From an uncultured Opitutia bacterium (GTDB taxonomy: Bacteria > Verrucomicrobiota > Verrucomicrobiia > Opitutales > Opitutaceae): a stretch of 64,000 bases of DNA. The notes under the pieces are model-generated. The model had not been told where the DNA came from, ran no database searches, and worked only from the letters and a program-made list of their open reading frames with translations. Below, piece after piece: positions 17,726 to 25,925 of the stretch (position 1 is the first letter of the stretch; each line of letters opens with the position of its first letter). Where the stretch lies: the NCBI GenBank assembly GCA_903881475.1, contig CAIRTK010000003.1, forward strand, positions 1 to 64,000. Reading direction: 5' to 3'. The translations under genes were made by a program, and so were the position numbers.

Positions 17726-18613
17726 TTACTGACCGTCGCCAGACGTGGTCTGGCTGGCAGGTGTCGAGGCGGCGGGCGGGGTTGACGCAGGAGGCGTCGT
17801 CGGCGTGGGCGTTGGCGTGGTGACGTTCGTGGTCGACGAGGTGAAGGTAGTCGCGGCAGCGGTCTGCACGATTTGCTGCACGGCCGCGGCAATCGTGGCC
17901 TGGGTCGCGGCGGGAATACTTGTCGCCTGCTGGATCTGCGGCGGAGCCGTGATGGTCACCGCGCCCGTGGCCGCGTCGACGTTCACCTCGACCGTCACCA
18001 CGACTTCCTTGCCGGTGGCCACCGAGACCTGCTGGGTGGCGCTGTTGGTGCCCGTCAGGATGACCACACCTTCCGCCGTGCTGAGGGTGAAGAACGCCTT
18101 GCCCGAGCTGTCCGGGCGGAAAACGATGCGGAACGTCGTGCCGCGGATACCGGCCGCGCCCACCGGGGTGTTAACCGAGAACGACGAGCCCGCGTCTTTG
18201 TGGAGATGCTTCACGTTGCCCACGAGTTCGCCCCGGGTCAGGGTCAGTTTCGTGCTTGAGGTGGAGGGTTCCTCCGTCGCCGTCGCCATCGAGTACTGCG
18301 AGGAAAAGGGATCCTGCAGGAATTCGTCGATCGCGAGCGTCGAGTCCTGGGCAAGGTTGATGGTCGAGCCGTTCGAGAAAACCAGGATGACGCTGGAATC
18401 CAGCGCGGTCGTCACCACATAGTTCTGCGTGATGGCGTCGTTGTCGTGCAGTTCCTTGCGCACGTTGGTGGTCTTTTCGACAGCTGTGACGGTGCCCTTG
18501 ACCTTGGCGACCACGATCCGCCCGGCCACCCGACCCTGCTGGGCTTGGGCGGAAGCGGCAAAAAACACCGCAACGCCACAGAGGAGAATCCACGAAAGCA
18601 GTTTGGTTCGCAT
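17726..18613 (-). CDS. Secreted FecR-domain protein
   Basis: A 295-residue periplasmic or surface protein. Signal peptide MRTKLLSWILLCGVAVFFAA is cleaved probably after AQA. A FecR domain follows (about residues 50-180): NDAITQNYVVTTALDSSVILVFSNGSTINLAQDS, then LTRGELVGNVKHLHKDAGSSFSVNTPVGAAGIRGTTFRI, the typical end of the fold. The last 90 residues are low-complexity Thr/Ala/Pro-rich (TPTPTPTTPPAS), like a wall- or surface-linker. There is no TonB receptor or anti-sigma TM helix, so it is the stand-alone FecR type often found beside CHASE2 cyclases. An upstream in-frame ATG at 18694 was rejected because the signal peptide starts at 18613. Confidence 0.88.
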   Translation of the reverse strand: MRTKLLSWILLCGVAVFFAASAQAQQGRVAGRIVVAKVKGTVTAVEKTTNVRKELHDNDAITQNYVVTTALDSSVILVFSNGSTINLAQDSTLAIDEFLQDPFSSQYSMATATEEPSTSSTKLTLTRGELVGNVKHLHKDAGSSFSVNTPVGAAGIRGTTFRIVFRPDSSGKAFFTLSTAEGVVILTGTNSATQQVSVATGKEVVVTVEVNVDAATGAVTITAPPQIQQATSIPAATQATIAAAVQQIVQTAAATTFTSSTTNVTTPTPTPTTPPASTPPAASTPASQTTSGDGQ

Positions 18614-18626
18614 AGTAATCAGAGGG

Positions 18627-20537
18627 TTAATGCGCCGGCCGGCTAGATGCCAATCGCTGGCGCAATGATTGGGCCTCCCGATTCCCAGGGTCAAGACGCA
18701 AGCAGAAGTCCGTCGCCGCCAAAGCCATCGCCATGTCGCTCGGATTCAACCCCAGATGGTAGGCCTCATAAAACCAGACATGCGCATTCGCCGGGGCGAG
18801 CGCCAAGGCCTGCACAAAGTCCTCCCCCGCTTCAAACCGGCGTCCCTGCATGTCGAGCGCCACTCCCCGGCGCAGCCAGAATTCCGGCACGACTTCGGAC
18901 AGGGCGAGCGCCCGTCCCGCAGTTTCCTCCGCCTTGCGCCCCAGTTCCATTGACTGCGCCGGCTCCATGTGGGCCCAAAGCGAGGTCGCATAGGAGAGAT
19001 CGGCCCAAGCCTGGGCGTTGGCCGGGGCCCATTGAACCGCCCGGTTCAGGTCGGCGCGGGCGCCTTCCAAGGTCGCCCGCTCCACCGCCGGCGCAGGATC
19101 CGTCGTCGCTAGCCGGTTGATGGATTGCCGCGCGGCATAACGGAGCGCCTCGCCGCGATAATAGGGGAAAACCCAAAATCCCAACGCGAGCAAAACCCCC
19201 AGTGCTGCGAGCAAAGCCGCCCCCTTTGCCATGGACCATGCCACAGGGACGGCATCGTCCATGGGCCAGGCGCGTTGCACCAGCAGGGCCGTGATCACGG
19301 CAAAGGCCATGGCCAGCGCCGGGATCTTGAAATGGAACTCCAGCAGCAGTTGCAGGCCGAACGCCGCCAGACCGGCAACCATCGCGCCGGCCATCGCCGG
19401 CTCATCGAGCCAGTCGCGCGCCCGGGGTGCGCGCCCGCGCCAGCCGCGCCACGCCACGCCCGCGCCCCCCCCGAAAAACAAGACAAAGCCGACGGCGCCG
19501 TAATCACTCAGGGTGTTGAGATAGTCATCGTGCGGCCAAAGCGGCTCATCCTGATAGCCCTCCGGGCGGTACTTCTCGAATAGCACATTATAGCTGCCCG
19601 CCCCGCCGCCCCAGGCCGGGTGATCGCGAAAGATGAGCCAAGCGCCCCGCCACATGATGGGTCGCGTGCGCTCACCGGCATCCGCCTTCATTTGCAGGAT
19701 GCGCTCATGGACCTTGGGCACGACAAGATACAGGGAGCCGAGTGCCACGATCACGGCCAGGCCCGCCAGCGCCGCCAATCCGACTCGCCGCCACCAGGGT
19801 CCAGCCGCGGCGAATGCCGGCCACGCCGCCAGCACCAGCGCCAGCGCGAGGTAGGCACCACGGCTGATTGTCAGAATGAGGCCAAAGACCAGAGTGAGGG
19901 TAACCAAGGCGGCCAGCAAACGCCATACCGCGCCCTTCCCTTGCCGCAGGGCAAGGATCGCCAGCGGCGGAATCAGCAGCAGCAGCAACGCCGCCAGACT
20001 GTTGGGAATGCCAAAGCTGCCGCTCGCGCGACCGATGAATTGATTGGCCTGCGTCCGGCCCATCATCAGCCAGTCGGGCTTCACGAAGCGCTGGTAGCAG
20101 GCCAGGCCCACCGCAACCAAAGCCAGCAGCACCAATCCGCCAAAGAGTGCCGTGCGCGTGGACGTCGAGCGGATGCCATTCAGTACCACCCAAAAAACCA
20201 GGATCATCTGCGCCCAGCCCAGCCAGTCCCGCCAGCCCAGCCAAGGCACGGGCGTCACCCGGAGCACATTCACCGCCGCATAGATCAGGAAGGGCAGCAG
20301 CCACCACCCGGCCGGATGCGTGCGCCAGACACGGCCTTCGCCAGCCAAGGCCCGGTCGGCCAGATGCACCGCCAGCAGCAGCCCATTCAACACGCTCGTG
20401 ATCACCATGGTCTCCGGCCTGAACCCGCCGAGGCAGAGCGTCGTCCAGCCAAGATTGACCAGCAGCAATGCCGTCTGCAGCCATTCCCAGGGAGACACGC
20501 GGGACGGTGGGCGAGAGGTGTTAATCGGGGTGGGCAC
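18627..20537 (-). CDS. O-antigen ligase-like (Wzy_C) membrane protein with TPR tail
   Basis: A 636-residue polytopic protein: about ten to twelve TM helices in residues 20-440 and a helical TPR region in the last 150 residues (NAQAWADLSYATSLWAHMEPAQ; PEFWLRRGVALDMQGRRFEAGEDFVQALALAPANAHVWFYEAYHLG). The periplasmic loop with RTRPIMWRGAWLIFRDHPAWGGGAGSYNVLFEKYRP...PHDDYLNTLSDYG matches the Wzy_C/WaaL pattern, including the Arg and His-Asp residues implicated in ligation or polymerisation. It may attach or polymerise surface polysaccharide. Start is GTG. The FecR-domain gene starts 13 bases after its stop, suggesting co-transcription. Confidence 0.88.
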   Translation of the reverse strand: MPTPINTSRPPSRVSPWEWLQTALLLVNLGWTTLCLGGFRPETMVITSVLNGLLLAVHLADRALAGEGRVWRTHPAGWWLLPFLIYAAVNVLRVTPVPWLGWRDWLGWAQMILVFWVVLNGIRSTSTRTALFGGLVLLALVAVGLACYQRFVKPDWLMMGRTQANQFIGRASGSFGIPNSLAALLLLLIPPLAILALRQGKGAVWRLLAALVTLTLVFGLILTISRGAYLALALVLAAWPAFAAAGPWWRRVGLAALAGLAVIVALGSLYLVVPKVHERILQMKADAGERTRPIMWRGAWLIFRDHPAWGGGAGSYNVLFEKYRPEGYQDEPLWPHDDYLNTLSDYGAVGFVLFFGGGAGVAWRGWRGRAPRARDWLDEPAMAGAMVAGLAAFGLQLLLEFHFKIPALAMAFAVITALLVQRAWPMDDAVPVAWSMAKGAALLAALGVLLALGFWVFPYYRGEALRYAARQSINRLATTDPAPAVERATLEGARADLNRAVQWAPANAQAWADLSYATSLWAHMEPAQSMELGRKAEETAGRALALSEVVPEFWLRRGVALDMQGRRFEAGEDFVQALALAPANAHVWFYEAYHLGLNPSDMAMALAATDFCLRLDPGNREAQSLRQRLASSRPAH

Positions 20538-20590
20538 GGCGCGATTTGCGTTGATGGAAAACGCTGCCGGTCACTGCCGCTCCTTCCCAG

Positions 20591-20625
20591 AAAAAACGGC
20601 GTCACCCCTTGCGGGATGACGCCGT
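20591..20625 (-). terminator. Rho-independent terminator after glnA
   Basis: On the minus strand ACGGCGTCATCCC, a short loop and the mirrored GGGGTGACGCCGT are followed by six T. It lies about 28 bases after the GSII stop. Confidence 0.93.
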
Positions 20626-20653
20626 GCGAAACGATCGGAAACTGCGGGTCGGC

Positions 20654-21685
20654 TCAGGTCGTGGGCACGGTCTGGATCGTCTTGAGAATCCGGCCGGCGA
20701 CGAGGTACGGGTCGGCGGCGGAGTTCGGACGGCGATCCTCGAGGTAGCCCTTGTAGCCGGCGTTGGCGAAGCTGTGTGGGACGCGGATCGAGGCGCCGCG
20801 GTCGGCGATGCCGTAGCTGAACTTGTCGATCGACTGCGTCTCGTGGAGGCCGGTGAGACGGAGATGATTCTCAGGCCCGTAGACCGCAATATGCTCGCCC
20901 ACGTGCTTGTTGAATGCCGCCATGAGCTTCTCGAAGTACTCCTTGCCGCCCACTTCGCGCATATACTTGGTCGAGAAGTTGGAGTGCATGCCCGAGCCAT
21001 TCCAGTCCAGCGGCTGCTGGAAGGGGGCAAGGATCGGCTTGCAGCGCCACTCGATGTCGATGCCGTAGCTTTCGGTCAGGCGGGAGAGGATGTAACGGGC
21101 GACCCACATCTGGTCAGCGGCGCTCTTGGAGCCCTTGCCGAAGATCTGGAATTCCCACTGGCCCTTCGCCACCTCGGCGTTGATGCCCTCAAGGTTGATT
21201 CCGGCGTCGAGGCAGATGTCGATGTGCTTCTCGACGATCTCCCGGGCCACGCTGCCGACGTTCTTGTAGCCGACGCCCGTGTAGTACGGGCCCTGGGGCC
21301 CGGGGAAGCCGCCAGCGGGGAAGCCGAGCGGTGCGCCGTCCTTGTAGAGAAAATATTCCTGCTCGAAGCCAAACCAGGTGTCCGGATCATCCGGGATCGT
21401 GGCGCGGGAATTGGTCGGATGCGCGACCCCGGTGTGGAGGAAGGTCTCGCACATCACGAGCACGCCATTCTTGCGCGTGGAATCAGGGAAAACCGCCACG
21501 GGCTTCAGGACGACGTCCGAGCTTTTGCCCTCGGCCTGTTGCGTCGAGCTGCCGTCGAAGCCCCAGGCGGGCAGTTCGGCGAGCTTCGGGAAGCTGGCGT
21601 ATTCCTTGATTTGGGTCTTGCTGCGCAAGCTGGCGAGGGGCGTGTAGCCATCGAGCCAGATGTATTCCAGTTTGTATTTGGCCAT
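20654..21685 (-). CDS. glnII: Glutamine synthetase type II (eukaryote-like GSII)
   Basis: ATP-dependent ligation of ammonia to glutamate. At 343 residues it is the short GSII class, not the 470-residue GSI. The N-terminus KLEYIWLDGYTPLASLRSKT and WGFDGSSTQQAEGKSSD are the GSII beta-grasp markers; DTWFGFEQEYFLYKDGAPLGFPAGG, the GINAEVAKGQWEFQI metal-binding strand, DWNGSGMHSNFSTKYMR (catalytic His) and HLRLTGLHET...DRGASIRVPH (ATP/Glu-binding Arg) follow. GSII lacks the adenylylation site of GSI, so control is likely transcriptional; a sigma-54-like promoter is visible at 21783-21798. Ends at a strong terminator. Confidence 0.96.
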   Translation of the reverse strand: MAKYKLEYIWLDGYTPLASLRSKTQIKEYASFPKLAELPAWGFDGSSTQQAEGKSSDVVLKPVAVFPDSTRKNGVLVMCETFLHTGVAHPTNSRATIPDDPDTWFGFEQEYFLYKDGAPLGFPAGGFPGPQGPYYTGVGYKNVGSVAREIVEKHIDICLDAGINLEGINAEVAKGQWEFQIFGKGSKSAADQMWVARYILSRLTESYGIDIEWRCKPILAPFQQPLDWNGSGMHSNFSTKYMREVGGKEYFEKLMAAFNKHVGEHIAVYGPENHLRLTGLHETQSIDKFSYGIADRGASIRVPHSFANAGYKGYLEDRRPNSAADPYLVAGRILKTIQTVPTT

Positions 21686-21782
21686 AGTGTTTGGTTTTGG
21701 GACGGGATTCGGGATCTTTCAGTGAAGTGAGTGCGGACGCCTTGGACTCTCCACCGGGGCATCAAAAACTCAGGACCAATTC

Positions 21783-21798
21783 AGCACCTTACATGCCA
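21783..21798 (-). promoter_or_regulatory. Candidate sigma-54 (-24/-12) promoter for the glutamine synthetase gene
   Basis: On the minus strand TGGCATGTAAGGTGCT fits the TGGCACG-N4-TTGCW consensus with GG and GC spaced as required. Transcription would start near 21771, giving an 86-base leader before the ATG at 21685. Sigma-54 control of glutamine synthetase is well known; no rpoN is in this window. Confidence 0.5.
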
Positions 21799-21923
21799 GA
21801 GGCAATCAGAACTGGCCGCCATGTCACATTTTGCGCCATCAATTTCACTGCCAGCACGTTTCGTAACCGGGTCATCATGCTTGCCAGCGCCCCGGCCGCT
21901 CCGAAACTAGCGGCCTAACCGCC

Positions 21924-22334
21924 ATGCACGAGATGAAGGATACCGCCCGCGCCTTGGTTCGCATCGGCTATGACAGCCGGGTGCACAAGACTTTCCGCGG
22001 ACACCAGGCCCAGGAGCGGTTTGACCACGAGGTGCGCGTGCTCCGCCATCTGGAGGCGAAGGGCTGCAGCTTCGTGCCCCGCCTCCTGGAGGTCGACCCC
22101 GCGCAGCTCAAGATTGTGACGACGAACTGCGGCACCCGGGTGGATCATTTGAGCGCGGAACGCCAGGCGGAGATCTTTGCCGAACTGGAAAAATATGGCG
22201 TGCGGCACGAGGATCGCGAGCTGCGCAACATCACCTACCGCGCCTCCGACGGGCGGTTCTGCATCATCGATTTCGAGTTCGCCACATTGCTGGACGGCGG
22301 CGCCGGCCCCGTGTCGCTGAAACCCACGGGCTGA
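21924..22334 (+). CDS. Minimal protein-kinase-like protein (136 aa)
   Basis: Only 136 residues but carrying protein-kinase-like core motifs in order: a candidate ATP Lys in RVHKTF (Lys22), a helix-C-like Glu in FDHEVRVLRHLE (Glu36), a catalytic loop VRHEDRELRN (Asp96, Asn101 region) and a metal-binding IIDFEFA (Asp in DFE). There is no glycine-rich loop and no full C-lobe, so it is closest in style to minimal small-molecule/LPS kinases (Bud32/KdkA-like). It could be a true mini-kinase or an inactive regulator. The PP2C phosphatase gene begins 3 bases after its stop, making a kinase-phosphatase pair likely. Confidence 0.7.
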   Translation: MHEMKDTARALVRIGYDSRVHKTFRGHQAQERFDHEVRVLRHLEAKGCSFVPRLLEVDPAQLKIVTTNCGTRVDHLSAERQAEIFAELEKYGVRHEDRELRNITYRASDGRFCIIDFEFATLLDGGAGPVSLKPTG

Positions 22335-22337
22335 GCC

Positions 22338-23183
22338 ATGGAAAACCCCGCCACGCCTCCCCCAGCCCGCCTGCACTGGTCCGCCCTAACCGACCGCGGC
22401 CGCTTCCGGGCCAACAACGAGGATGCCTTTCTCGCCCTCGCCTTCGACGGACACGAGGTGCGTTATCTGGGGAAGACCGGCCAGGCTTCGCTGGCGGGCG
22501 CTGATTATGTCTTCGCGGTGAGTGATGGCATGGGCGGCGCGAAATCCGGGGAATTCGCCAGCCGCATCGCGGTTGACCGCATTACCCGGCTCCTGCCGCG
22601 GGCTTTCCGCATGTCCGCCGCCGGCCTGGCGAGCGGATTCAACGACGTCCTGACCGAGCTGTTTTTGTCCATCCATGCCGACCTCCTGAAACTCGGCTCC
22701 TCGTATGACGAATGCTCCGGCATGGGCGCCACGCTCAGCCTGGGCTGGTTCACGCCGGAATGGATGTACTTCGCCCATCTCGGGGACAGCCGGATTTACT
22801 ATCTGCCGCACTCCGGCGGACTCACGCAGCTCACGCACGATCACAGCCATGTCGGCGCCCTGCGGCGCAGCGGCCAGCTCAACGAGCGCGAGGCCCGCAT
22901 GCATCCGCGCCGCAACGCGCTCCAGCAAGCCCTCGGCGCCGGCCACCAGTTTGTCGAGCCGCACATCGGCGCCGTCGGCCACCAGCCGGGCGACCGGTTC
23001 CTGATCTGCTCGGACGGGCTGATCGACGGACTGTGGGATCATCACCTTGAGGAACTCATCCGGGCGCCTTCATCCGAGCGCGCCGGACAATCCGCCGCCC
23101 AGCGGCTCGTCGAGGAGGCGGTGCAGGCCTCGGGCCGCGATAACACCACCGCCGTCGTGATTGAGATTCCGGCATCCGCCTGA
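22338..23183 (+). CDS. PP2C-family serine/threonine phosphatase
   Basis: Mn/Mg-dependent protein phosphatase, 281 residues, cytoplasmic. Motifs in order: LTDRGRFRANNEDAFLAL (motif 1), FAVSDGMGGAKSGEFAS (metal Asp-Gly), GMGATLSLGWF, AHLGDSRIYYL, LTQLTHDHSHV, FLICSDGLIDGLWD (metal Asp) and SGRDNTTAVVIEI (metal Asp). All metal-binding aspartates are present. It follows the mini-kinase by 3 bases and probably reverses phosphorylation made by that or another kinase. Confidence 0.93.
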   Translation: MENPATPPPARLHWSALTDRGRFRANNEDAFLALAFDGHEVRYLGKTGQASLAGADYVFAVSDGMGGAKSGEFASRIAVDRITRLLPRAFRMSAAGLASGFNDVLTELFLSIHADLLKLGSSYDECSGMGATLSLGWFTPEWMYFAHLGDSRIYYLPHSGGLTQLTHDHSHVGALRRSGQLNEREARMHPRRNALQQALGAGHQFVEPHIGAVGHQPGDRFLICSDGLIDGLWDHHLEELIRAPSSERAGQSAAQRLVEEAVQASGRDNTTAVVIEIPASA

Positions 23184-23203
23184 GCGGCACCATCCATCGC
23201 TCC

Positions 23204-23560
23204 ATGAGCCTCGTTTTTGTCTACGGCACCCTGAAACGCGGCGGCAGCAATCACACCCATCTCGCCAGGCAGGCCTTCGTCGGCGAAGCCCGCACCGCGC
23301 CGGGATTCCGGCTTTACCAGCTCGACGGCTATCCGGGCATGGTCGCCCTGGCCGGGGACCATGCTGGAGTCACCGGTGAGGTCTGGTCCGTGGATGCAGC
23401 CTGCCTCGCCCAACTCGATCTCCTCGAGGGTGTGGCCGAGGGCCTCTACCGGCGGGAACCCGTGCCACTGCTGGCGCCGTTCGCCGGCCGGAGCGTGGAA
23501 GCGTACCTGTATGCCCGCAGCGTGGCTGGCCGCAAAGACCTTGGCCCCACGTGGGCCTGA
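23204..23560 (+). CDS. Gamma-glutamylcyclotransferase-fold (AIG2-like) protein
   Basis: A 118-residue BtrG/GGCT-fold protein. It begins with the family signature VFVYGTLKRGGSNH (YGTL substrate loop), then a GYPGMV turn, and the catalytic-type Glu in LDLLEGVAEGLYRREPV. Members cleave gamma-glutamyl-amine or gamma-glutamyl peptides to release pyroglutamate; the substrate here is unknown. It lies 20 bases after the phosphatase gene and may share its transcript. Confidence 0.88.
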   Translation: MSLVFVYGTLKRGGSNHTHLARQAFVGEARTAPGFRLYQLDGYPGMVALAGDHAGVTGEVWSVDAACLAQLDLLEGVAEGLYRREPVPLLAPFAGRSVEAYLYARSVAGRKDLGPTWA

Positions 23561-23593
23561 GGCCGGCCTCGGACCTTTCCCCGGCAGGCACCC

Positions 23594-23998
23594 CTATTCC
23601 TTCAACGCCGTCCTGGGCACGCGTTTGACGGTCACGAATTTCGCCCGGAATAGTTCGTCCATCAGCTCGCGCGCCTCCGGCGGTATTCGCTTCACCAATT
23701 CGTCCAGGGCAGGCAGCGGGCCGGTTCCCTCCACTTCTTCGCCGGCTTCCGGGGCCCGGGAGACGGATACCGGGACGCCCTGCTCGCGCTGCTCGGCAAA
23801 GAAGGCCACCTCGGCCGATTCGTCGGGCCAGACATTCGCGCCATTCTCGGCCGGCGGTTCAATCCCGCCGGCCGCCGGCACCGCCTCCTCGGATGGTTCG
23901 GCCCGGGTGCCCGCGGTGTCAGCGGGACTGGCGCCCGCCACTCTGGCCGTCAGGCCGAGCGCAACCGTCAGCCGCGCTTCCAACCGGTCAATCAGTCC
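23594..23998 (-). CDS. dnaX: DnaX tau-specific C-terminal region, in the -1 frame
   Basis: An open frame of about 135 codons that begins at the dnaX stop codon and has no good start (only TTG at 23983, without a ribosome site). Read back through the dnaX A10 run it joins the zero frame after a -1 shift (…[13 protein letters not shown]…). The middle is acidic and Ala/Pro-rich, as tau linkers are, and the end [22 protein letters not shown] resembles the conserved DnaX C-terminal motif (…LEELF.A.FV.VR). I therefore read it not as a separate gene but as the tau extension; the shifted product would have about 517 residues. A true A11 genome with a miscalled homopolymer would give the same protein in one frame. 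Confidence 0.75.
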   Translation of the reverse strand, partial: GLIDRLEARLTVALGLTARVAGASPADTAGTRAEPSEEAVPAAGGIEPPAENGANVWPDESAEVAFFAEQREQGVPVSVSRAPEAGEEVEGTGPLPALDELVKRIPPEARELMDELFRAKFVTVKRVPRTALKE

Positions 23999-25146
23999 TT
24001 TTTTTTTTCGCCGTCGGCGCCCGGGGTCGGGGCCTCGTCCGCCAGCGCCGCGAGTTCCTTGATCAGGCTGTCGATCGCGCGCGCCCGGCTGGCATCGACA
24101 GCCTTCAGCAGCGTGACCTCGAAATTGATCTTCTCGGCCAGGCCCAGTTTCACGGCCCCTTCGCCTTCGCGCAGGCCGTCCAGCAGCCGGGTGATCTGCT
24201 CCGTCGTCAACGGCTCCCCGCCCAGCAGATCGCTGCGGCCGCCCTTCGCGATGGCGTCAAGCAAAGCCGTGCGCACCTGCGCCTGCAGGTCGGTCAGCAA
24301 CCGCACCAAGTCCCGGCCGTTCGCATCGCACTCGTCCACGATGGCCACGATCTGTGCATGGTCCCCGGCCGCCAGCGCCGCGGCCAGCGCCGCAATTTTC
24401 TCCGCCGCCACGAGGCCGTAGACATCCAGCACGTCCGGCTCGGAGATTTCGCCGCCGCAGAACGAGATCATCTGGTCGAGGATCGACTGGGCGTCACGCA
24501 TGCCGCCGTCCGCCATGCGGGCGATGCAGGCCAGGGCCGCGTCGGTGATCTTGATCTTCTCCGCCAGGGCGATCTTCTTCAGCCGCTCCACGATCAGCGC
24601 CGGCGGGATGGGCCGCAGGTCGAACCGCTGGCAGCGCGACACGATCGTCGGCAGCACCTTCTGCGGGTCGGTGGTGGCGAAGACGAACTTCACGTGCGCC
24701 GGCGGCTCCTCCAGTGTCTTCAGCAGCGCGTTGAACGCCTGCACGGAGAGCATGTGCACCTCGTCGATGATGTAGACCTTGAACTTCCCCTGCGCGGGCG
24801 CGTAGCGGACCGTGTCCCGCAGGTCGCGCACCTGGTCGACGCCGTTGTTCGAGGCGCCGTCGATCTCGATCACGTCCAGGTGCGACCCTTCGGCGATGGC
24901 CAGGCAGGCGGGATCGTTGACATCAAAATCCGCCTTCGGGCCGCCGGTGCAATTGAGCGCCTTGGCAAAGAGGCGCGCCAGCGAGGTTTTCCCGGTGCCG
25001 CGGGGGCCGACAAAGAGGTAGGCGTGCGCAATCCGGCCGCGGGTGATGGCGTTTTTCAGCGTGCGCACGACGTGATCCTGGCCCACGACGTCGTCAAACG
25101 TCTGGGACCGCCACTTGCGCGCGATGACCTGGTAACCCGTGGACAC
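23992..25146 (-). CDS. dnaX: DNA polymerase III clamp-loader subunit gamma (short DnaX product)
   Basis: ATPase of the replication clamp loader, 384 residues in this frame. Core seen: [23 protein letters not shown], Walker [54 protein letters not shown] (Walker B and SRC-type sensor region, then [12 protein letters not shown]) and the domain III helices. It stops at GEKKKD just after an A10 run, lacking tau domains IV-V. The GTG at 25146 is chosen because the longer frame to 25359 reads through a leader of quasi-repeats (ttcggatttcggatttgg) and has no homology. The SRP RNA gene lies upstream, a common dnaX neighbour. Confidence 0.93.
   Translation of the reverse strand: MSTGYQVIARKWRSQTFDDVVGQDHVVRTLKNAITRGRIAHAYLFVGPRGTGKTSLARLFAKALNCTGGPKADFDVNDPACLAIAEGSHLDVIEIDGASNNGVDQVRDLRDTVRYAPAQGKFKVYIIDEVHMLSVQAFNALLKTLEEPPAHVKFVFATTDPQKVLPTIVSRCQRFDLRPIPPALIVERLKKIALAEKIKITDAALACIARMADGGMRDAQSILDQMISFCGGEISEPDVLDVYGLVAAEKIAALAAALAAGDHAQIVAIVDECDANGRDLVRLLTDLQAQVRTALLDAIAKGGRSDLLGGEPLTTEQITRLLDGLREGEGAVKLGLAEKINFEVTLLKAVDASRARAIDSLIKELAALADEAPTPGADGEKKKD
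23999..24008 (-). other. A10 slippery run (A AAA AAG) near the dnaX stop
   Basis: Ten consecutive A on the minus strand read GAA AAA AAA AAG GAC TGA in the zero frame. This contains A AAA AAG, the heptamer used for programmed -1 frameshifting in E. coli dnaX, and is also long enough for transcriptional slippage as in Thermus dnaX. The -1 frame stays open for about 135 further codons. Confidence 0.8.
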
Positions 25147-25339
25147 TGGGGCCAAGACCAAATCCGAAATCCGAAAGCGCAAATCAAAACTCGCGACCCG
25201 GCGGCGCGAAAACGCGCAGGAGCGGAACCTTGAAAATAAATGCCCGCTGAATCCGCCCGGTCTGCATCGCCGGGGTCCGACTGACCGGGCTCCGGACTTA
25301 TCCGGTTTCCGCCCTCCACGATCCGCAATAAAAAGAGGT

Positions 25340-25435
25340 GGCCAGGCACTCCACGGCACTGGGAGGACGTCGTTACCGTTGCTGCCTTCCGGCCCTGGCG
25401 GAGTTCACGCGCCTGCCCATGCATGGCACCTGGCC
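25340..25435 (-). ncRNA. ffs: Signal recognition particle RNA, small bacterial (4.5S) type
   Basis: On the minus strand the RNA runs from GGCCAGGTGCC to GGAGTGCCTGGCC, whose ends pair to close the rod. The apical part holds the diagnostic CCAGGGCCGGAAGGCAGCAA, matching the invariant GG-CCGGAAGG-AGCA tetraloop and Ffh-binding bulge of 4.5S RNA. About 96 bases, followed by CACCTCTTTTT as a transcript end. It directs membrane-protein targeting with Ffh. It lies between the CpxP-like gene and dnaX. Confidence 0.93.
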
Positions 25436-25479
25436 GCTGCGGACCATGCCCCGGTTCACAACCCGCGCAACACCTTATT

Positions 25480-25923
25480 TCAATGGGCCGGAGGCGATCC
25501 CTCCCCCAGCGGACGGCCGTCCTTCATTCGGCGGGCCCGCTCCTCCATGAAGCGCTTCAGCCGGTCGCGCTGCTCGGCCAGCATCTGCTCAAACTTGACC
25601 TTTTGCTCCGGGGTCAGCTGGGCGGCGATCTCGCTTTCCATGCGGTCAATGACCGCCTGCGAGCTGAGCCACGTGGTCCGGCGGATCTGGCGCAGCTCCT
25701 CGGCGCCCTGTGCGATCACGGGCTTGATCTTTTCCTGCTGTTCCGGCGTGAGCTCGAGTTTCGTCGTGAAACGCTTGATCAGCTGCGGACCAAACTGCTC
25801 GGGCGAGCCCAGGCGCGGGGGCGCGAAGTATTTCACCACCCGGAGCGTCACCAGCCCGCCCACCACCAAGCCGGCGGCAAAAATACCGATGAAGACCAGG
25901 ACGACTTTCCAAGTCTTGTCCAT
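25480..25923 (-). CDS. Membrane-anchored Spy/CpxP-like periplasmic protein
   Basis: A 147-residue protein with an N-terminal anchor helix (about 6-27, VVLVFIGIFAAGLVVGGLVTL) and a helical periplasmic part holding two LTPEQ motifs (LELTPEQQEKIKPVI and AQLTPEQKVKFEQML), the LTxxQ signature of CpxP/Spy stress proteins and metal sensors. It ends basic (RDRLKRFMEERARRMKDGR). It is third in a minus-strand operon behind an ECF sigma factor and a small TM protein (2-base gap), so it is probably a sensor or chaperone for envelope stress. Confidence 0.85.
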   Translation of the reverse strand: MDKTWKVVLVFIGIFAAGLVVGGLVTLRVVKYFAPPRLGSPEQFGPQLIKRFTTKLELTPEQQEKIKPVIAQGAEELRQIRRTTWLSSQAVIDRMESEIAAQLTPEQKVKFEQMLAEQRDRLKRFMEERARRMKDGRPLGEGSPPAH

Positions 25924-25925
25924 GC

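Noticed and set aside
23594-23983. Independent hypothetical gene with TTG start after dnaX
   Set aside because: No ribosome site, begins at the dnaX stop, and continues the dnaX -1 frame; better explained as the tau extension.
25147-25359. Longer dnaX reading frame starting at 25359
   Set aside because: Overlaps the SRP RNA and a quasi-repeat leader; the extra 71 residues have no DnaX similarity.
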